This document shows positions 26,312 to 36,080 of a stretch of 64,000 bases of DNA, one piece after another (position 1 is the stretch's first letter; the number at the start of each line of letters is the position of its first letter). The translations under genes and the position numbers were made by a program. The notes under the pieces are model-generated. The model did not search any database. It was not told where the DNA came from and worked only from the letters and a program-made list of their open reading frames with translations. The stretch lies in NCBI GenBank assembly GCA_009911305.1, contig QXXC01000016.1:20274-84273 (forward strand), in the 5' to 3' direction. Source of the stretch: Clostridiaceae bacterium (lineage in GTDB: Bacteria > Bacillota > Clostridia > Lachnospirales > Lachnospiraceae).

Positions 26312-27082
26312 TTAAATGCGATCCAGTATCCTGCGGATCTCCTCAAACAGCCGTCCCTTTACAGGCGGCTTCAGAAGATACCCCGCCGGCTTTAATTTCA
26401 GCACTGCCTCCACATTCTCCCGATCATTCACGGCTGTGAGGAAAAGCACCGGAATGTCCTGCAGATCCTCGTCTGCCCGTATCATCTCAAGCGTCATGCG
26501 GCCGTCGCAGACCGGCATCTCATAGTCCAGAAGAATCAGATCCGGCTTTTTGCGCCCGATGGAGGTCATCGCCTGCGACCCGGAAATCGCGACAGCCACC
26601 TCGTAATCCTGTTCCAGCATGGCCTTGATCGTCCGCAGCATGGTCCCGTCATCGTCAACGACCAGAATCCGTTTCTTTTTGGGGCCATTCTTACGCGCCT
26701 CTTCCTTTACCGTCTCCGCATCCAGGCCCAGTCTTCTGCACACAGCCTCCAGAATGACCGAAGGGCCGGCCGGAGCAATCAGATGTTCAAACTGTGCGCC
26801 CTCTTTATCATAGGCGACAAATGTGCCGCTCTCCTTTTCCGCGCTGACCGCCAGAACCGGGATCTGCCCATACCGGCTGCTCAGCAGGTGAACGATCGAT
26901 TCATCCGTCTCCCCTGTATCTGCCAGGCTGATGATCACCAGATCAGGGCCCACGATCTTCATCATCCCTTCCAGGGCCCCTGTGTCCTCTGAGCAGAGCT
27001 GTACATGAAAGTATGGAGACAGACACTGCCTCATCTCCTCCACTGCCGCCTTATGCGTTCCAATCAATACGATTTTTTTCAT
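26312..27082 (-). CDS. Response regulator with pseudo-receiver plus true receiver
   Basis: This 256-residue protein has two CheY-like domains and no DNA-binding output. The first (1-120) lacks the acidic pair and has VIISLAD where the phospho-aspartate should be, so it is a degenerate receiver. The second (about 138-256) is complete: VVDDD acidic pocket, phospho-acceptor Asp in LILLDYEMP, FLTA threonine position and the conserved lysine in LLKPP. It lies 35 bases downstream of the hybrid kinase and is presumably its partner. With no output domain it probably acts by protein contact or as a phosphate sink. Confidence 0.88.
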   Translation of the reverse strand: MKKIVLIGTHKAAVEEMRQCLSPYFHVQLCSEDTGALEGMMKIVGPDLVIISLADTGETDESIVHLLSSRYGQIPVLAVSAEKESGTFVAYDKEGAQFEHLIAPAGPSVILEAVCRRLGLDAETVKEEARKNGPKKKRILVVDDDGTMLRTIKAMLEQDYEVAVAISGSQAMTSIGRKKPDLILLDYEMPVCDGRMTLEMIRADEDLQDIPVLFLTAVNDRENVEAVLKLKPAGYLLKPPVKGRLFEEIRRILDRI

Positions 27083-27117
27083 TTAACCTGTCCTCCCATC
27101 GCGGATTTCCTCCTGAT

Positions 27118-30100
27118 TTATGTTCTGTCCGGCAGCGGCCCGTTTTCCGGAACCGCGTCTGTGCCTGCCATCTGTCCCGCCAGCACGGCCGCCAGCCGGT
27201 CCGTCTCCTCCGGATCCAGATTCGCCACCGCCGCGGCAAGCATCCGGACATTTTGCCCGATCTCCTCCGGGTACTCGTACGCCAGAAGCTCGTTTGCCAG
27301 CGGGTCGGCCTGGTCAATATCCATCTCCTCCATGCTGAGCCGGATCATCTCCACAAGCCCCCGGATCACCGGGTAATCCGCCGCTTTTTTCTCCTGTGCG
27401 GCCCCGATCCCCAACACGCCCTGCAATTTCCGGCGGTAGCTGCGCCACTCCTCCAGAAATATGGGGGTTACAGCAGTGATCACATCTATTTTACCATCTT
27501 TTGCCGCGTATTCCAATACCCTCGCCACTCCGGACAGAGGCGCGATTCCCACGGTCGCCGCAAGGCTTTTCATCGCATGCGCCTGTATCCGGTATGCTTC
27601 CAGGCAGTCCGGTTCGGCGGCGCCCGCATACGCCTGCTCCAGGCGGTCCGCCGCCGGATCAATCTGGGTGTAAAATTCCTTCAGGGTGTATTGAAGCAGG
27701 CCCATATCCGGTAAATGCAGCCATGCATAATCCCAGTCCAGCCCTTCCACGAACGGCAGCTCCTCCAAACGCCCCTGCGGACCGCCTTCTGCCTGCCCCA
27801 AAGGCGCTGTCCGCGCCTGGCTCCCATCTTCCCCCGTCCCGCTCTCTGGAGCAGACAGACAGTCTTTTGGCAGGTATTGTTTCACCATCTGCTCCAACTT
27901 TGCCGGCGCGATCGGCTTGGACAGAAAATCATCAAAGCCCTCAGCCAGATATCTTTCCCTGGCTCCTGACACGGCATTTGCAGTCAGCGCAATGATCGGG
28001 GTGCCCTTACACGGCTCTCCCGGCAGCGCCCTGATGCGGCGCAGTGTTTCCACACCGTCCATTTCCGGCATCATGTGATCCAGAAAAATCAAATCAAAGC
28101 GCTGTTCCTGTACCAGGCGCAGGCACTCGGCTCCCCCGCCGGCCTCTGTCACCTGAACCTGCGTCTCCTTCAGCAGGCTCCGCAGCACCTTGCGGTTGAC
28201 GGCATTGTCATCCACTGCAAGAATCCTTGCATCCGGTGCAATAAAACCTGCATGATAGCAATAGCTTTCCGCATTCTCGCGCACCCTGGACGCAAAATCT
28301 CCGACCGGCGTCCCGTCCAGGATCGCCTGTTCCAGCTCAAAACAGAATTTTGACCCTTTTCCATACACGCTCTCGACCTGCATCCGGCTGCCCAGCAGCG
28401 CCAAAAGCTGGATCGTGATGCTCATCCCCAGCCCGGTTCCCTCAATGTTGCGGTTCCTGTCCTCCTCGATCCGCTCGAACTCCGCGGAGAGCTTCGGGAG
28501 ATCCTCCTCCCTGATTCCTATCCCCGTGTCCTCCACCTCAAACCGGAGCACGGCGTTGTTCTCCGCCCTGCGGCCCTGAACCCGCAGCCACACCGTTCCC
28601 TCATGCGTGTATTTGACCGCATTCGTCAGGATATTGGTCAGTACCTGGCGGATGCGCACGTCATCCCCGTAAAGCCGGGAGGGAAGCGCAGGATCCACCT
28701 CCGCCTCCAGCCGGATATTCTTGTCCTTTGCCCGCTGCGACGCCATATTCACCAGATCATGGATCAGGCTGCTGATATCATACTCTGCCGGCACAATCTC
28801 CATCTTGCCGGACTCAATCTTGGAAAAGTCCAGGATATCATTGATCAGCGACAGCAGGGACTGGCCGGCGGTACAGATATCCATGGCGTATTCCCTGATG
28901 TGCGGCTCCCCTGATTCGCGCAGAATCATCTCATCCATGCCAAGCACCGCATTGATCGGCGTGCGGATCTCATGGGACATACGCGCCAGGAATTTTCCCT
29001 TCGCCTCATTGGCGGCCATCGCCTCCTGCCTTGCCGCCTCTGCATCCATCTTTGCCTGGGCCAGCAGCTCATTCTGCTCCCTTGCCTTTTGCATCCGCTC
29101 CTCTGTATCGGAGCGGTACTCCTCTGCGAGCCGGAAAATATGGAGCACGGCCATCATCAGGCCGGATAGGGTAATGCCGTAGTGTTCCGCCATCTTTCCG
29201 TAATCATCCGCCAGGCATATATCCAGGGCCAGATACGCAAGCTCTCCTGACAGCAGAACCAGCATCGACAGGGCGGCCAGCCGCGCCGTACGGCCTCCCG
29301 CGCCGCTCTCTGTCCGGGCCAGGCTCACAGCGGCAGCCGCGCACACCGCAATCATCACAGCCGCCGACAGGCCGGCCATATCGTCCAGGGCCATTATCCC
29401 GGCAAACTGCAGCGCGAGCTGTATCCCCGCATTGGCGGCGGCGCAGTACAGCAGCCGGGCAAAACGGCGCGGATACATGAGCCGCAGATTTCGTTCAAAA
29501 TAGAGCGCCAGCAGTACCGGAAGCATCATCGCCAGATATCCCTGCATCACATAGGCTTCCTGAAGATTATAAAATATGCTCAGTGTATCTGTGCCGATAA
29601 AACAGTAAACGCCGGCTGTGCATCCAAACCAGGCCAGAATCATCTCTCCCCGATCCGGCCGGCCGGTATAGCGCCGTATGAGCGCCAGCACAAGCATGAC
29701 GATCGCTATGATCACAATCAGCAGGCAGCAGGCAACGTCAGCCAGATTGCTTCCGACCAGCCCGATCACAACCGCATTGCGCGCCACCGCCATATCAAAA
29801 AGCGCGCTCTCCTCATCCGGATCAGAGCCCGTCAGCTCAATGCGCACCCCGCCGTCCAGGAGCAAATCCGGGATATCCACAGAATGTCCGCTTTCCCCGC
29901 TGTCCTTCCCCGCTTCCTGCCGATAGATCTCCCTGCCGTCTGCAAGCACGCGCACATCAGCGTTGACCGTCGAAAAGCGCATGGTCTGGCCTGCATATTC
30001 CGCAGGCAGCGTATTCTCAAAAAACACCGTGTCCCGGAGCATCCCCGTAAAGGGCAGGCCCGTCTCCTCTGCCTCTTCCCCGTCCGGAGAACGCATCTGC

Positions 30101-30318
30101 CATCCCTCATTAAAAAAATATTCCACCTGAGACGGCAAAAAAGACGCCTCCTCATCCATCTGATACTGAAACAGTCCGATACACATACCGATACTGATCA
30201 AAAGGATGGTAATACCCGCAAATCTTCTTCCATATTTCATATCATCTTCTATCCGTTTCTCTGAAACAGCCCGGACAGCCTGACGTGATACACGCCTGCT
30301 CCTGTCACTGCCGGCCAT
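27118..30318 (-). CDS. Hybrid sensor histidine kinase with receiver and HPt domain
   Basis: This 1,066-residue membrane kinase has an N-terminal membrane helix (ITILLISIGMCIGLF) and an extracytoplasmic sensor of about 160 residues. A block of membrane helices follows (about 195-400), an arrangement like 7TMR-DISM sensors. Then come HisKA with MSHEIRTPINAVLG, HATPase_c (DTGIGI, GTGLGMSI), a receiver (DDNAVNRKVL, LDHMMPEMDG, LSKPI) and a C-terminal HPt-like domain with AHAMKSLAATVG. All four phosphorelay steps are thus present in one chain. The start is uncertain between ATG 30318 and ATG 30240, and the second places the membrane helix close to the N-terminus. It is transcribed with the downstream response regulator. 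Confidence 0.92.
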   Translation of the reverse strand: MAGSDRSRRVSRQAVRAVSEKRIEDDMKYGRRFAGITILLISIGMCIGLFQYQMDEEASFLPSQVEYFFNEGWQMRSPDGEEAEETGLPFTGMLRDTVFFENTLPAEYAGQTMRFSTVNADVRVLADGREIYRQEAGKDSGESGHSVDIPDLLLDGGVRIELTGSDPDEESALFDMAVARNAVVIGLVGSNLADVACCLLIVIIAIVMLVLALIRRYTGRPDRGEMILAWFGCTAGVYCFIGTDTLSIFYNLQEAYVMQGYLAMMLPVLLALYFERNLRLMYPRRFARLLYCAAANAGIQLALQFAGIMALDDMAGLSAAVMIAVCAAAAVSLARTESGAGGRTARLAALSMLVLLSGELAYLALDICLADDYGKMAEHYGITLSGLMMAVLHIFRLAEEYRSDTEERMQKAREQNELLAQAKMDAEAARQEAMAANEAKGKFLARMSHEIRTPINAVLGMDEMILRESGEPHIREYAMDICTAGQSLLSLINDILDFSKIESGKMEIVPAEYDISSLIHDLVNMASQRAKDKNIRLEAEVDPALPSRLYGDDVRIRQVLTNILTNAVKYTHEGTVWLRVQGRRAENNAVLRFEVEDTGIGIREEDLPKLSAEFERIEEDRNRNIEGTGLGMSITIQLLALLGSRMQVESVYGKGSKFCFELEQAILDGTPVGDFASRVRENAESYCYHAGFIAPDARILAVDDNAVNRKVLRSLLKETQVQVTEAGGGAECLRLVQEQRFDLIFLDHMMPEMDGVETLRRIRALPGEPCKGTPIIALTANAVSGARERYLAEGFDDFLSKPIAPAKLEQMVKQYLPKDCLSAPESGTGEDGSQARTAPLGQAEGGPQGRLEELPFVEGLDWDYAWLHLPDMGLLQYTLKEFYTQIDPAADRLEQAYAGAAEPDCLEAYRIQAHAMKSLAATVGIAPLSGVARVLEYAAKDGKIDVITAVTPIFLEEWRSYRRKLQGVLGIGAAQEKKAADYPVIRGLVEMIRLSMEEMDIDQADPLANELLAYEYPEEIGQNVRMLAAAVANLDPEETDRLAAVLAGQMAGTDAVPENGPLPDRT

Positions 30319-30738
30319 TCACCCGCTTCAGCCCTTTTCACTGTGCGCAGCGATCTTTCCTTATAGAAACTTTCCGATTCATTAAGGAAATTTAGAAATA
30401 ATTTATTCCGCGCTCAAAATTTTGTCACATTTATCCTGTATAGTAATAAATGAACAGGCAAGAAGTCCTTTTCAAAGTTTTTCATACTCTTGCCGGCAGT
30501 TCCCCCCAATTAAGCTGCCGGCAATCCCCTTTTTCATGAGATAAAACATATGAAACCCATTAACCCCTCAACAAAAAGGGATGTACCCCGTTTCAACGGC
30601 CCGTACATCCCTTTTTATTATTGTCAGGCTAAACGGTTGCAACTTCTTACCCCACTGCTCCGCGCACATTCTGCCCGCCCCGAAAGCCGGGCGCCATCCG
30701 CAGTCACCCTTCGGCGCGCAGACGCCGCCCATCCGCTC
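30319..30738. other. Intergenic region between kinase and DUF1292 gene
   Basis: It contains the terminator at 30573-30616 and an A/T-rich stretch (30360-30460) that should hold the kinase promoter. A weak TTGAGC and TAAATT pair with 17-base spacing can be seen on the minus strand. No gene is visible. Confidence 0.5.
30573..30616 (-). terminator. Strong terminator after the DUF1292 gene
   Basis: Arms AAAAAGGGATGTAC (30573-30586) and GTACATCCCTTTTT (30603-30616) are perfect complements with A and T runs on the two sides. It can therefore work in both directions; on the minus strand it ends the helicase/cobO/DUF1292 transcript. Confidence 0.9.
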
Positions 30739-31077
30739 TCAGTCCTCCAGCTCATCCTCGCCGATCAGCTCATCGTACTCCTGTTCGTCGAGCAGCTCGT
30801 CAAACGCGTCCGCCACGATCTCATATTCCTCATCGTCCTCAATATTTTCCAGATTGGGCTGCCCGTCCTCATCCTCCGTATAGCGGTATAAGTACACCTC
30901 GCCCTCCTCCGCTTCCTCGTCCTCCATGGGAAGAAGCGCGATATATTCCTTATTTGCAGCCGGAAATATGGTCAGCACCACGCACTCCAGCTCTTTCCCG
31001 TCATCCAGAGTCAGGGTGACGGTCATCTCCTCCCCGCTCTCCTCTCCAACCGGCTCTCTGTTTTTCTCCTCTGTCAT
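30739..31077 (-). CDS. DUF1292 family protein
   Basis: This 112-residue, very acidic protein has the DUF1292 pattern VTLTLDDGKELECVVLTIF, then YIALLPMED and VYLYRYTED, with an Asp/Glu-rich tail. These small soluble proteins are widespread in Firmicutes and have no established function. The start overlaps the previous stop by four bases, so it is translationally coupled to the membrane protein gene upstream. Confidence 0.9.
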   Translation of the reverse strand: MTEEKNREPVGEESGEEMTVTLTLDDGKELECVVLTIFPAANKEYIALLPMEDEEAEEGEVYLYRYTEDEDGQPNLENIEDDEEYEIVADAFDELLDEQEYDELIGEDELED

Positions 31078-31691
31078 TTCATACCTCCTTCATCTGATTC
31101 CGGACCGGAATCCTCCCGATCCGTCTCTTCCCCATAGGGGTTGTGATAGCCTGCCGCCCTCCTCAGCTCCCTCTCATCCACTGCCGCCAGCATCAGGCCC
31201 TGAAAAAGCGCCTTGTTCAGCCGGATCGTATGGGCGGCAAACGGGTGAAACAGGACATAGATGCAGAACACAGCCTCAACAAATTCCATCACCCCTGCCG
31301 CTGTCAGCATAAAAATCAGCGGGTACGGGAGCCATGTCGCCATATTTAAAAGAGCGGCGCCCCCTGAAATAATGCTGTAGCCCCGGACGCACAGCATAAA
31401 CACCGCGACCAGTTTTCCGGATCGCAGCATCCACATATACCAGAACAGGAAAAAGAAAGCGCTCAAAAACAGAATGACCGGCTGCGCCAGGCTTAAATCA
31501 TACATCTTAAATATGCAGATATTAAAGAGCCCGTACAGCAGCCTTACTCCCGTAAGAGTATAAACGATCTGCGTAAGCTTTGTATTCTCATCCATATACC
31601 CCGGGCTCTTCTGCTCCAGAGCTTCACGGCATATCATAATATCTTCCTGCCTCAGCGGCCGGGTCCGCCGGATCGGCTTCCTTGCCCTCAT
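31074..31691 (-). CDS. Integral membrane protein of unknown function
   Basis: ATG 31691 is chosen because GAGGAGA lies six bases upstream; a TTG at 31724 is in frame but overlaps cobO. The 205-residue protein has a basic N-terminus and about four membrane helices (IVYTLTGVRLLYGLFNICIF, PVILFLSAFFFLFWYMWML, VAVFMLCVRGYSIISGGAAL, LIFMLTAAGVMEFVEAVFCI). The hydrophilic tail carries the phrase HNPYGEETDRED. No family was recognised. It lies between cobO and the DUF1292 gene in one transcript. Confidence 0.75.
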   Translation of the reverse strand: MRARKPIRRTRPLRQEDIMICREALEQKSPGYMDENTKLTQIVYTLTGVRLLYGLFNICIFKMYDLSLAQPVILFLSAFFFLFWYMWMLRSGKLVAVFMLCVRGYSIISGGAALLNMATWLPYPLIFMLTAAGVMEFVEAVFCIYVLFHPFAAHTIRLNKALFQGLMLAAVDERELRRAAGYHNPYGEETDREDSGPESDEGGMK

Positions 31692-31713
31692 CTTTCGTCT
31701 CCTCTTCTGCCTG

Positions 31714-32304
31714 TCAATATTCAATCCCTCTGCGCGCCTTCACGCCCCGGTCAAAGGGGTGGCGCGCCTTCCTCATCTCCGTCACGTAATCCGCCCGCTG
31801 CCAGAGCTCAGGCGCCGGATCCCTGCCCGTTATCACAACCTCCAGCCCCACAGGGCGGCTGTCCAGGGCGCGCAGCACCTCCTCCAGGTCCAAAAGCCCG
31901 GCGTTGAGCGCAGCGCACAGCTCATCCAGCACGAGGAGAACCGGCGTCTCCTCCCCCTCCGGCGCAGGGCGCTTCACCGGCGTACGCGCGCCGGCCTCCG
32001 GCATACGTTCCTCTGCCAGGCGCGCCGCCTCCTCAAATGCAGCGTGAAAGAGCTCCCGGCTCCAGGAAGCCGCGCCGGCCCTCTCCTGCGCGCCCATCTG
32101 CCACGTAAAGCCAAATGTCCTTTTACAGGGAAAGACGGTCACGCCCCCAAGACGTCTTAAGGCTTCCACCTCCCCCGAGGCGTCATTTTTCAGAAAACGG
32201 GCCGCCACGGCCTGCCCTCCGCAGCCCGCGGTCCGGACCGCAAGCCCCAGGGCGGCTGTGGTCTTTCCCTTTCCGTCCCCGCAGTACAAATGAATCAGGC
32301 CCAT
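31714..32304 (-). CDS. cobO: Corrinoid adenosyltransferase (CobO/BtuR family)
   Basis: This 196-residue protein transfers the adenosyl group of ATP to cob(I)alamin or its diamide precursor, making the coenzyme form of B12. It opens with MGLIHLYCGDGKGKTTAALG, where GDGKGKTT is the P-loop typical of CobO. It also shows the LVLDELCAALNAGLL segment with the family DE pair and the C-terminal RKARHPFDRGVKARRGIEY pattern. Length matches the family. It is four bases from the helicase gene. No B12 riboswitch is visible and no other cobalamin genes are in the window. It could help supply cofactor for the B12 radical SAM protein, but physical linkage is absent. Confidence 0.93.
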   Translation of the reverse strand: MGLIHLYCGDGKGKTTAALGLAVRTAGCGGQAVAARFLKNDASGEVEALRRLGGVTVFPCKRTFGFTWQMGAQERAGAASWSRELFHAAFEEAARLAEERMPEAGARTPVKRPAPEGEETPVLLVLDELCAALNAGLLDLEEVLRALDSRPVGLEVVITGRDPAPELWQRADYVTEMRKARHPFDRGVKARRGIEY

Positions 32305-32308
32305 CTTG

Positions 32309-34156
32309 TCACTCCCTCACCTGCGCGTTTCCCTTATCCAGATATTCCTGCACGAACCGGGACAGATCCGTTTTCTTATGGAAGCGCTCCTGCGAGGCAT
32401 ACACGTGAAGGCGCTCCTTGGCCCGCGTCATGGCCACGTAAAAAAGCCGCCGCTCCTCCTCGATATCCTCCTCCAGAACCGCCCTGCTGTGCGGCGTCAC
32501 CCCTTCGTTCGCATCCAGGATATACACCACCCTAAACTCCAGCCCCTTTGCGCTGTGCATGGTGGCCAGCGTCACGGCATCCGTGTCGGCCCTGCGCAGG
32601 GCGGCCTGACGCTTCAGCTCCTCTGCGTACTCTGAAATATGGGCAAACCAGTCCTCAAACGTTTCAAACAGTGACGCGCTCTCCCGGAGCTGATCCGCTG
32701 TCTCAAAGAGCTCATCGGGCTTCATCCTGCGGAAGGCCGCGTACTCCTTCAGATAGCTGTCATAATCCATCCCCTGCCGTATGTAGTTCACCGCCGCCAG
32801 CGGGGACATCCTGCTTAAGGCCCTCAAATCATACTCAAGGCTCTCAATGCGCTCCAGGATCCAGTCCTTGTCCGCATAGCACGCCTTCAGCTCCTCAAAG
32901 GAAACCGTCTCCCGGCGGAAGCTGTCGCGGCTGATATAGCGCTTGGGGCGGTTGATGATTTTCAGGAAATCCTCCCTGCTCCGGCTTCCCTGGGCGATGC
33001 GGATATACGTCAGGATATTCGCGCTGATCCAGTGCTCAAACAGGTTGGGGATCGCATCCCGGGTGCGGAAGGGGATATTGTACTCCATCAGCCGCCCGAC
33101 GAGCAGCCTTGGCCCCGCATTCGTCCGGTACAGGACTGCAATATCCGACGGAAGGAAGCCCGCCCGGAGATAGCCCTTGATCTCCTGCGCGATGCGCAGC
33201 GTCTCCTGCCCCGGATCCGGCCAGACCCTTGTAAGCACCTCGCGGCCCCTGGCCCCATTAGTGCGGATCTCCTTGGGGAAACGCTTCTGATTGCGGCCGA
33301 TCAGGCGCAGGGCCGCGTCGGAAATCTCCTTTGAACACCGGTAGTTGATGTCCAGAAGCACGCGCTTTGCCTGCGGATAATCCGCCTCAAAGCCCAGCAT
33401 GATCTCCGGCTTCGCGCCGCGGAAGCGGTAAATGGACTGATCGTCGTCGCCCACAATGAAAAGGTTGTCCTCCGGCCTTGCCAGCATCCGCACAATCTCG
33501 TACTGCAGCCGGTTAATGTCCTGAAATTCGTCGATCAGGATATAGCGGTACCGCTTCTGCCAGGCGGACAGAATATCCGGCCTCTGCAAAAACAATTCGC
33601 GGCACATCAGCATCATGTCGTCAAAGTCAATCAGCCCGGCCTTCCTCATCCGCTTCTCATATCCCTCATACATGGATCTAAATACCTCGTCCGGGCAGTT
33701 CTGCGAATAATAATGGCACAGATCCAGCATCTCGCCCTTAACGGAGCTGATCTCGCTCAATATGCCGGCGATCATCTCCTTTTCATCCTCCGGCTCCAGC
33801 CTGGCCTCCCGGATAAGCTCCCGGACGATCTGCGCCTGCTGATCCTCCCGGACAATATTCTCCGCGCTGTAGCGGTAGGCGAGCTTCAGAATACGGAAAA
33901 AGACGGAGTGGAAGGTGCCGAACACTGTATGGGAGGCCCCTTCTGACAGCTTCTCATACCGCTCCCTCATCTCCTCCGCCGCCGCCCTGGTAAAGGTGAT
34001 CACCAGGATATCCGACGGATTCACGCCGCACTCCCCGGTCAGATAGCGCACCCGGTGGGTGATCACCGTCGTCTTACCCGATCCCGGCCCGGCCAGGACC
34101 ATCATCGGTCCCGTCCGGTGGCGGATCGCCTCCTCCTGCGCCCTGCTAAAACCCAT
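32309..34156 (-). CDS. UvrD/PcrA-type ATP-dependent DNA helicase
   Basis: This 615-residue superfamily 1A helicase has Walker A GPGSGKTT near residue 24-31, motif Ia ITFTRAAAEEM, motif II LIDEFQDIN, motif III GDDDQSIYRFRGA, motif IV LDINYRCS, motif V TMHSAKGLEFRVVYI and motif VI YVAMTRAKERLHVYA. It is shorter than PcrA (about 720-740 residues) at the C-terminus, as seen in a common clostridial subgroup. The role is DNA unwinding in repair or replication restart. It lies 30 bases downstream of gltX and four bases before cobO. Confidence 0.93.
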   Translation of the reverse strand: MGFSRAQEEAIRHRTGPMMVLAGPGSGKTTVITHRVRYLTGECGVNPSDILVITFTRAAAEEMRERYEKLSEGASHTVFGTFHSVFFRILKLAYRYSAENIVREDQQAQIVRELIREARLEPEDEKEMIAGILSEISSVKGEMLDLCHYYSQNCPDEVFRSMYEGYEKRMRKAGLIDFDDMMLMCRELFLQRPDILSAWQKRYRYILIDEFQDINRLQYEIVRMLARPEDNLFIVGDDDQSIYRFRGAKPEIMLGFEADYPQAKRVLLDINYRCSKEISDAALRLIGRNQKRFPKEIRTNGARGREVLTRVWPDPGQETLRIAQEIKGYLRAGFLPSDIAVLYRTNAGPRLLVGRLMEYNIPFRTRDAIPNLFEHWISANILTYIRIAQGSRSREDFLKIINRPKRYISRDSFRRETVSFEELKACYADKDWILERIESLEYDLRALSRMSPLAAVNYIRQGMDYDSYLKEYAAFRRMKPDELFETADQLRESASLFETFEDWFAHISEYAEELKRQAALRRADTDAVTLATMHSAKGLEFRVVYILDANEGVTPHSRAVLEEDIEEERRLFYVAMTRAKERLHVYASQERFHKKTDLSRFVQEYLDKGNAQVRE

Positions 34157-34186
34157 ATCCTCTGCTTCTCATCTCTTTCTTTTGTC

Positions 34187-35638
34187 CTATGCCTCCAAAA
34201 GCTCAATGCCCCTGCGGATCCGCGCGAGCGATTCCTCCCTGCCGAGCACCTCCATGATCTCCGTCGCGCCGGCCGGCGTCATCTGCCTGCCCGAAACCGC
34301 CGTGCGGATCGGCCACATCACAAACCCGGTCTTCACATTCTCCCTTGCCACATACGCAGACAATACCTCATAGAGGGCGTCGTTTGAGAAATCCTCCTGC
34401 GCCTCCAGGATCGGAAGCACATCCTTTAACACCGCGAGCGACGTCTCCTTTGTGCTCTTCATCTTCTTGTGGACATACATCTGCGGATCATATTCCGGCA
34501 GCGCCTCAAAGAAATTGATATGCCCCTCAATGTCTAAAAAGGTCTCAATCCTCGTCTTCACCATCGCCGCGATCTTCTTCAGATCCAGATCCTTTGTGAT
34601 CGCCTTCTTTAAATGCGGCATCGCCATCGCGTAGAAGCGGTCAAAATCCATGGCCTTAATATACTCGCCGTTCATCCACCTAAGCTTTACCATGTCAAAC
34701 ACAGCCGGGGATTTGCTGATATTCCTGTAATCAAATTCCTTCACCAGATCGTCCAGGGTGAAAATCTCCTGATTGCTGTCCGGCGACCAGCCAAGCAGGG
34801 CCACAAAGTTCACCACCGCCTCAGACACAAACCCCTGGTCAATCAGATCCTGATAGGAAGAATGGCCGCTGCGCTTGCTCAGCTTCTTATGCTCCTCATT
34901 CGTGATCGTCGGGCAGTGGATATACGCCGGGATCTCCCAGCCAAACGCCTCATAAAGGCGGTTGTACTTCGGAGCGGACGACAGATACTCATTCCCGCGG
35001 ACCACATGTGTGATCCCCTGCAGGTGATCGTCCACCACATTGGCAAAATTGTAGGTGGGGAAGCCGTCGGACTTTAAAAGCACCATATCATCCAGCTCCG
35101 CATTCTCCACGGAAATATCGCCGTACAGCTCGTCATGGAAGGTGGTTCTCCCCTCTGACGGATTGTTCTGGCGGATGACAAAGGGCATGCCCGCCTTTAA
35201 ATTCGCCTCTACCTCTTCCTTGGAAAGATGCAGGCAGTGCTTGTCATACGTCATGATCTCCTCGCCGTTCACCGTCCGCTTTAAGGTATTTAAGCGCTCC
35301 TGGGTGCAGAAGCAGTAATACGCCTCTCCCTTTTCGACCAGCATCTTTGCATGCTCCATATAGATGCCGGCCTTCTGGCGGTCGCTCTGCACATACGGCC
35401 CTGCCGGCCCGCCCAGATCCGGGCCCTCGTCATGCTTTAAACCCGTATCCTTCAGCGTGTCGTAGATAATCTCCAGAGCGCCCTCGACGAAACGCTCCTG
35501 ATCCGTGTCCTCGATCCGGAGAAGATAATCTCCGCCCTCGTGCTTGGCAATTAAATACGCGTACAATGCCGTTCTCAAATTTCCCACATGCATCCGGCCG
35601 GTCGGGCTCGGGGCATATCTTGTTCTGATCTTTGTCAT
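34187..35638 (-). CDS. gltX: Glutamate--tRNA ligase
   Basis: This 483-residue class I aminoacyl-tRNA synthetase charges tRNA-Glu. The HIGH-type motif is in [17 protein letters not shown] at the N-terminus and the KMSKS-type motif is KLSKRSG near residue 255. The catalytic core and anticodon-binding helical domain have normal length. ATG 35638 follows AGGAG by ten bases. A promoter lies at 35677-35705; no T-box leader is present, because the leader is only about 30 bases. Confidence 0.97.
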   Translation of the reverse strand: MTKIRTRYAPSPTGRMHVGNLRTALYAYLIAKHEGGDYLLRIEDTDQERFVEGALEIIYDTLKDTGLKHDEGPDLGGPAGPYVQSDRQKAGIYMEHAKMLVEKGEAYYCFCTQERLNTLKRTVNGEEIMTYDKHCLHLSKEEVEANLKAGMPFVIRQNNPSEGRTTFHDELYGDISVENAELDDMVLLKSDGFPTYNFANVVDDHLQGITHVVRGNEYLSSAPKYNRLYEAFGWEIPAYIHCPTITNEEHKKLSKRSGHSSYQDLIDQGFVSEAVVNFVALLGWSPDSNQEIFTLDDLVKEFDYRNISKSPAVFDMVKLRWMNGEYIKAMDFDRFYAMAMPHLKKAITKDLDLKKIAAMVKTRIETFLDIEGHINFFEALPEYDPQMYVHKKMKSTKETSLAVLKDVLPILEAQEDFSNDALYEVLSAYVARENVKTGFVMWPIRTAVSGRQMTPAGATEIMEVLGREESLARIRRGIELLEA

Positions 35639-35676
35639 AGCTTTTTCACTCCTGATTGTTCATAATAATTGTATCG

Positions 35677-35705
35677 ATTATATACCGAAATTGTAAAAAA
35701 GACAA
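35677..35705 (-). promoter_or_regulatory. gltX promoter
   Basis: TTGTCT (35705-35700) and a perfect TATAAT (35682-35677) on the minus strand are separated by 17 bases. Confidence 0.75.
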
Positions 35706-35914
35706 GCGGTTATCCGTGTTGGCGGGGGGGGAATCGCAGGGGGCCGCCAGCGTCAGGTAGTATATCCAACGGAACCCCGCTTCCGCTCGGAGAAAAGCGC
35801 AGCGGTACTAGTACATCGTTCATAAAGCAACTCATAATATTTGTATTGCTTTATCAACGGATTATCAATAAATGGCGTAAATGCAAAACTATGAGCTATT
35901 TATTGTCTGCTATA

Positions 35915-36080
35915 CTAGTGTTCCATCCAGCCAGTAATTGGATTGTCAGTGCCGTATATTTTGTCAGCCTGCAAGGCGGAGGAAGGAGGCGATGCGGTGG
36001 CATCGTTGACTGACGACAACGCAGCAGATGGCAAAATAGGCGGTTCTGACAATCCAATTACTGGCTGGATGGAACACTAG
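35915..36080. repeat. Palindromic element with perfect 35-base inverted ends
   Basis: The segment 35915-35949 (starting CTAGTGTTCCATCCAGCCAG) is perfectly complementary to 36046-36080. The 96-base interior contains GGCGGAGGAAGGAGGCGATG and GTTGACTGACGACAACGC. It has no coding capacity. Perfect arms suggest recent movement or strong selection for the structure. Confidence 0.8.

Noticed and set aside
32305..34200. Cobalamin riboswitch for cobO
   Set aside because: cobO is four bases from the helicase gene, and no B12 box is visible upstream of the transcript.
35639..35720. T-box leader for gltX
   Set aside because: The promoter is only about 40 bases from the start codon, too close for a T-box.
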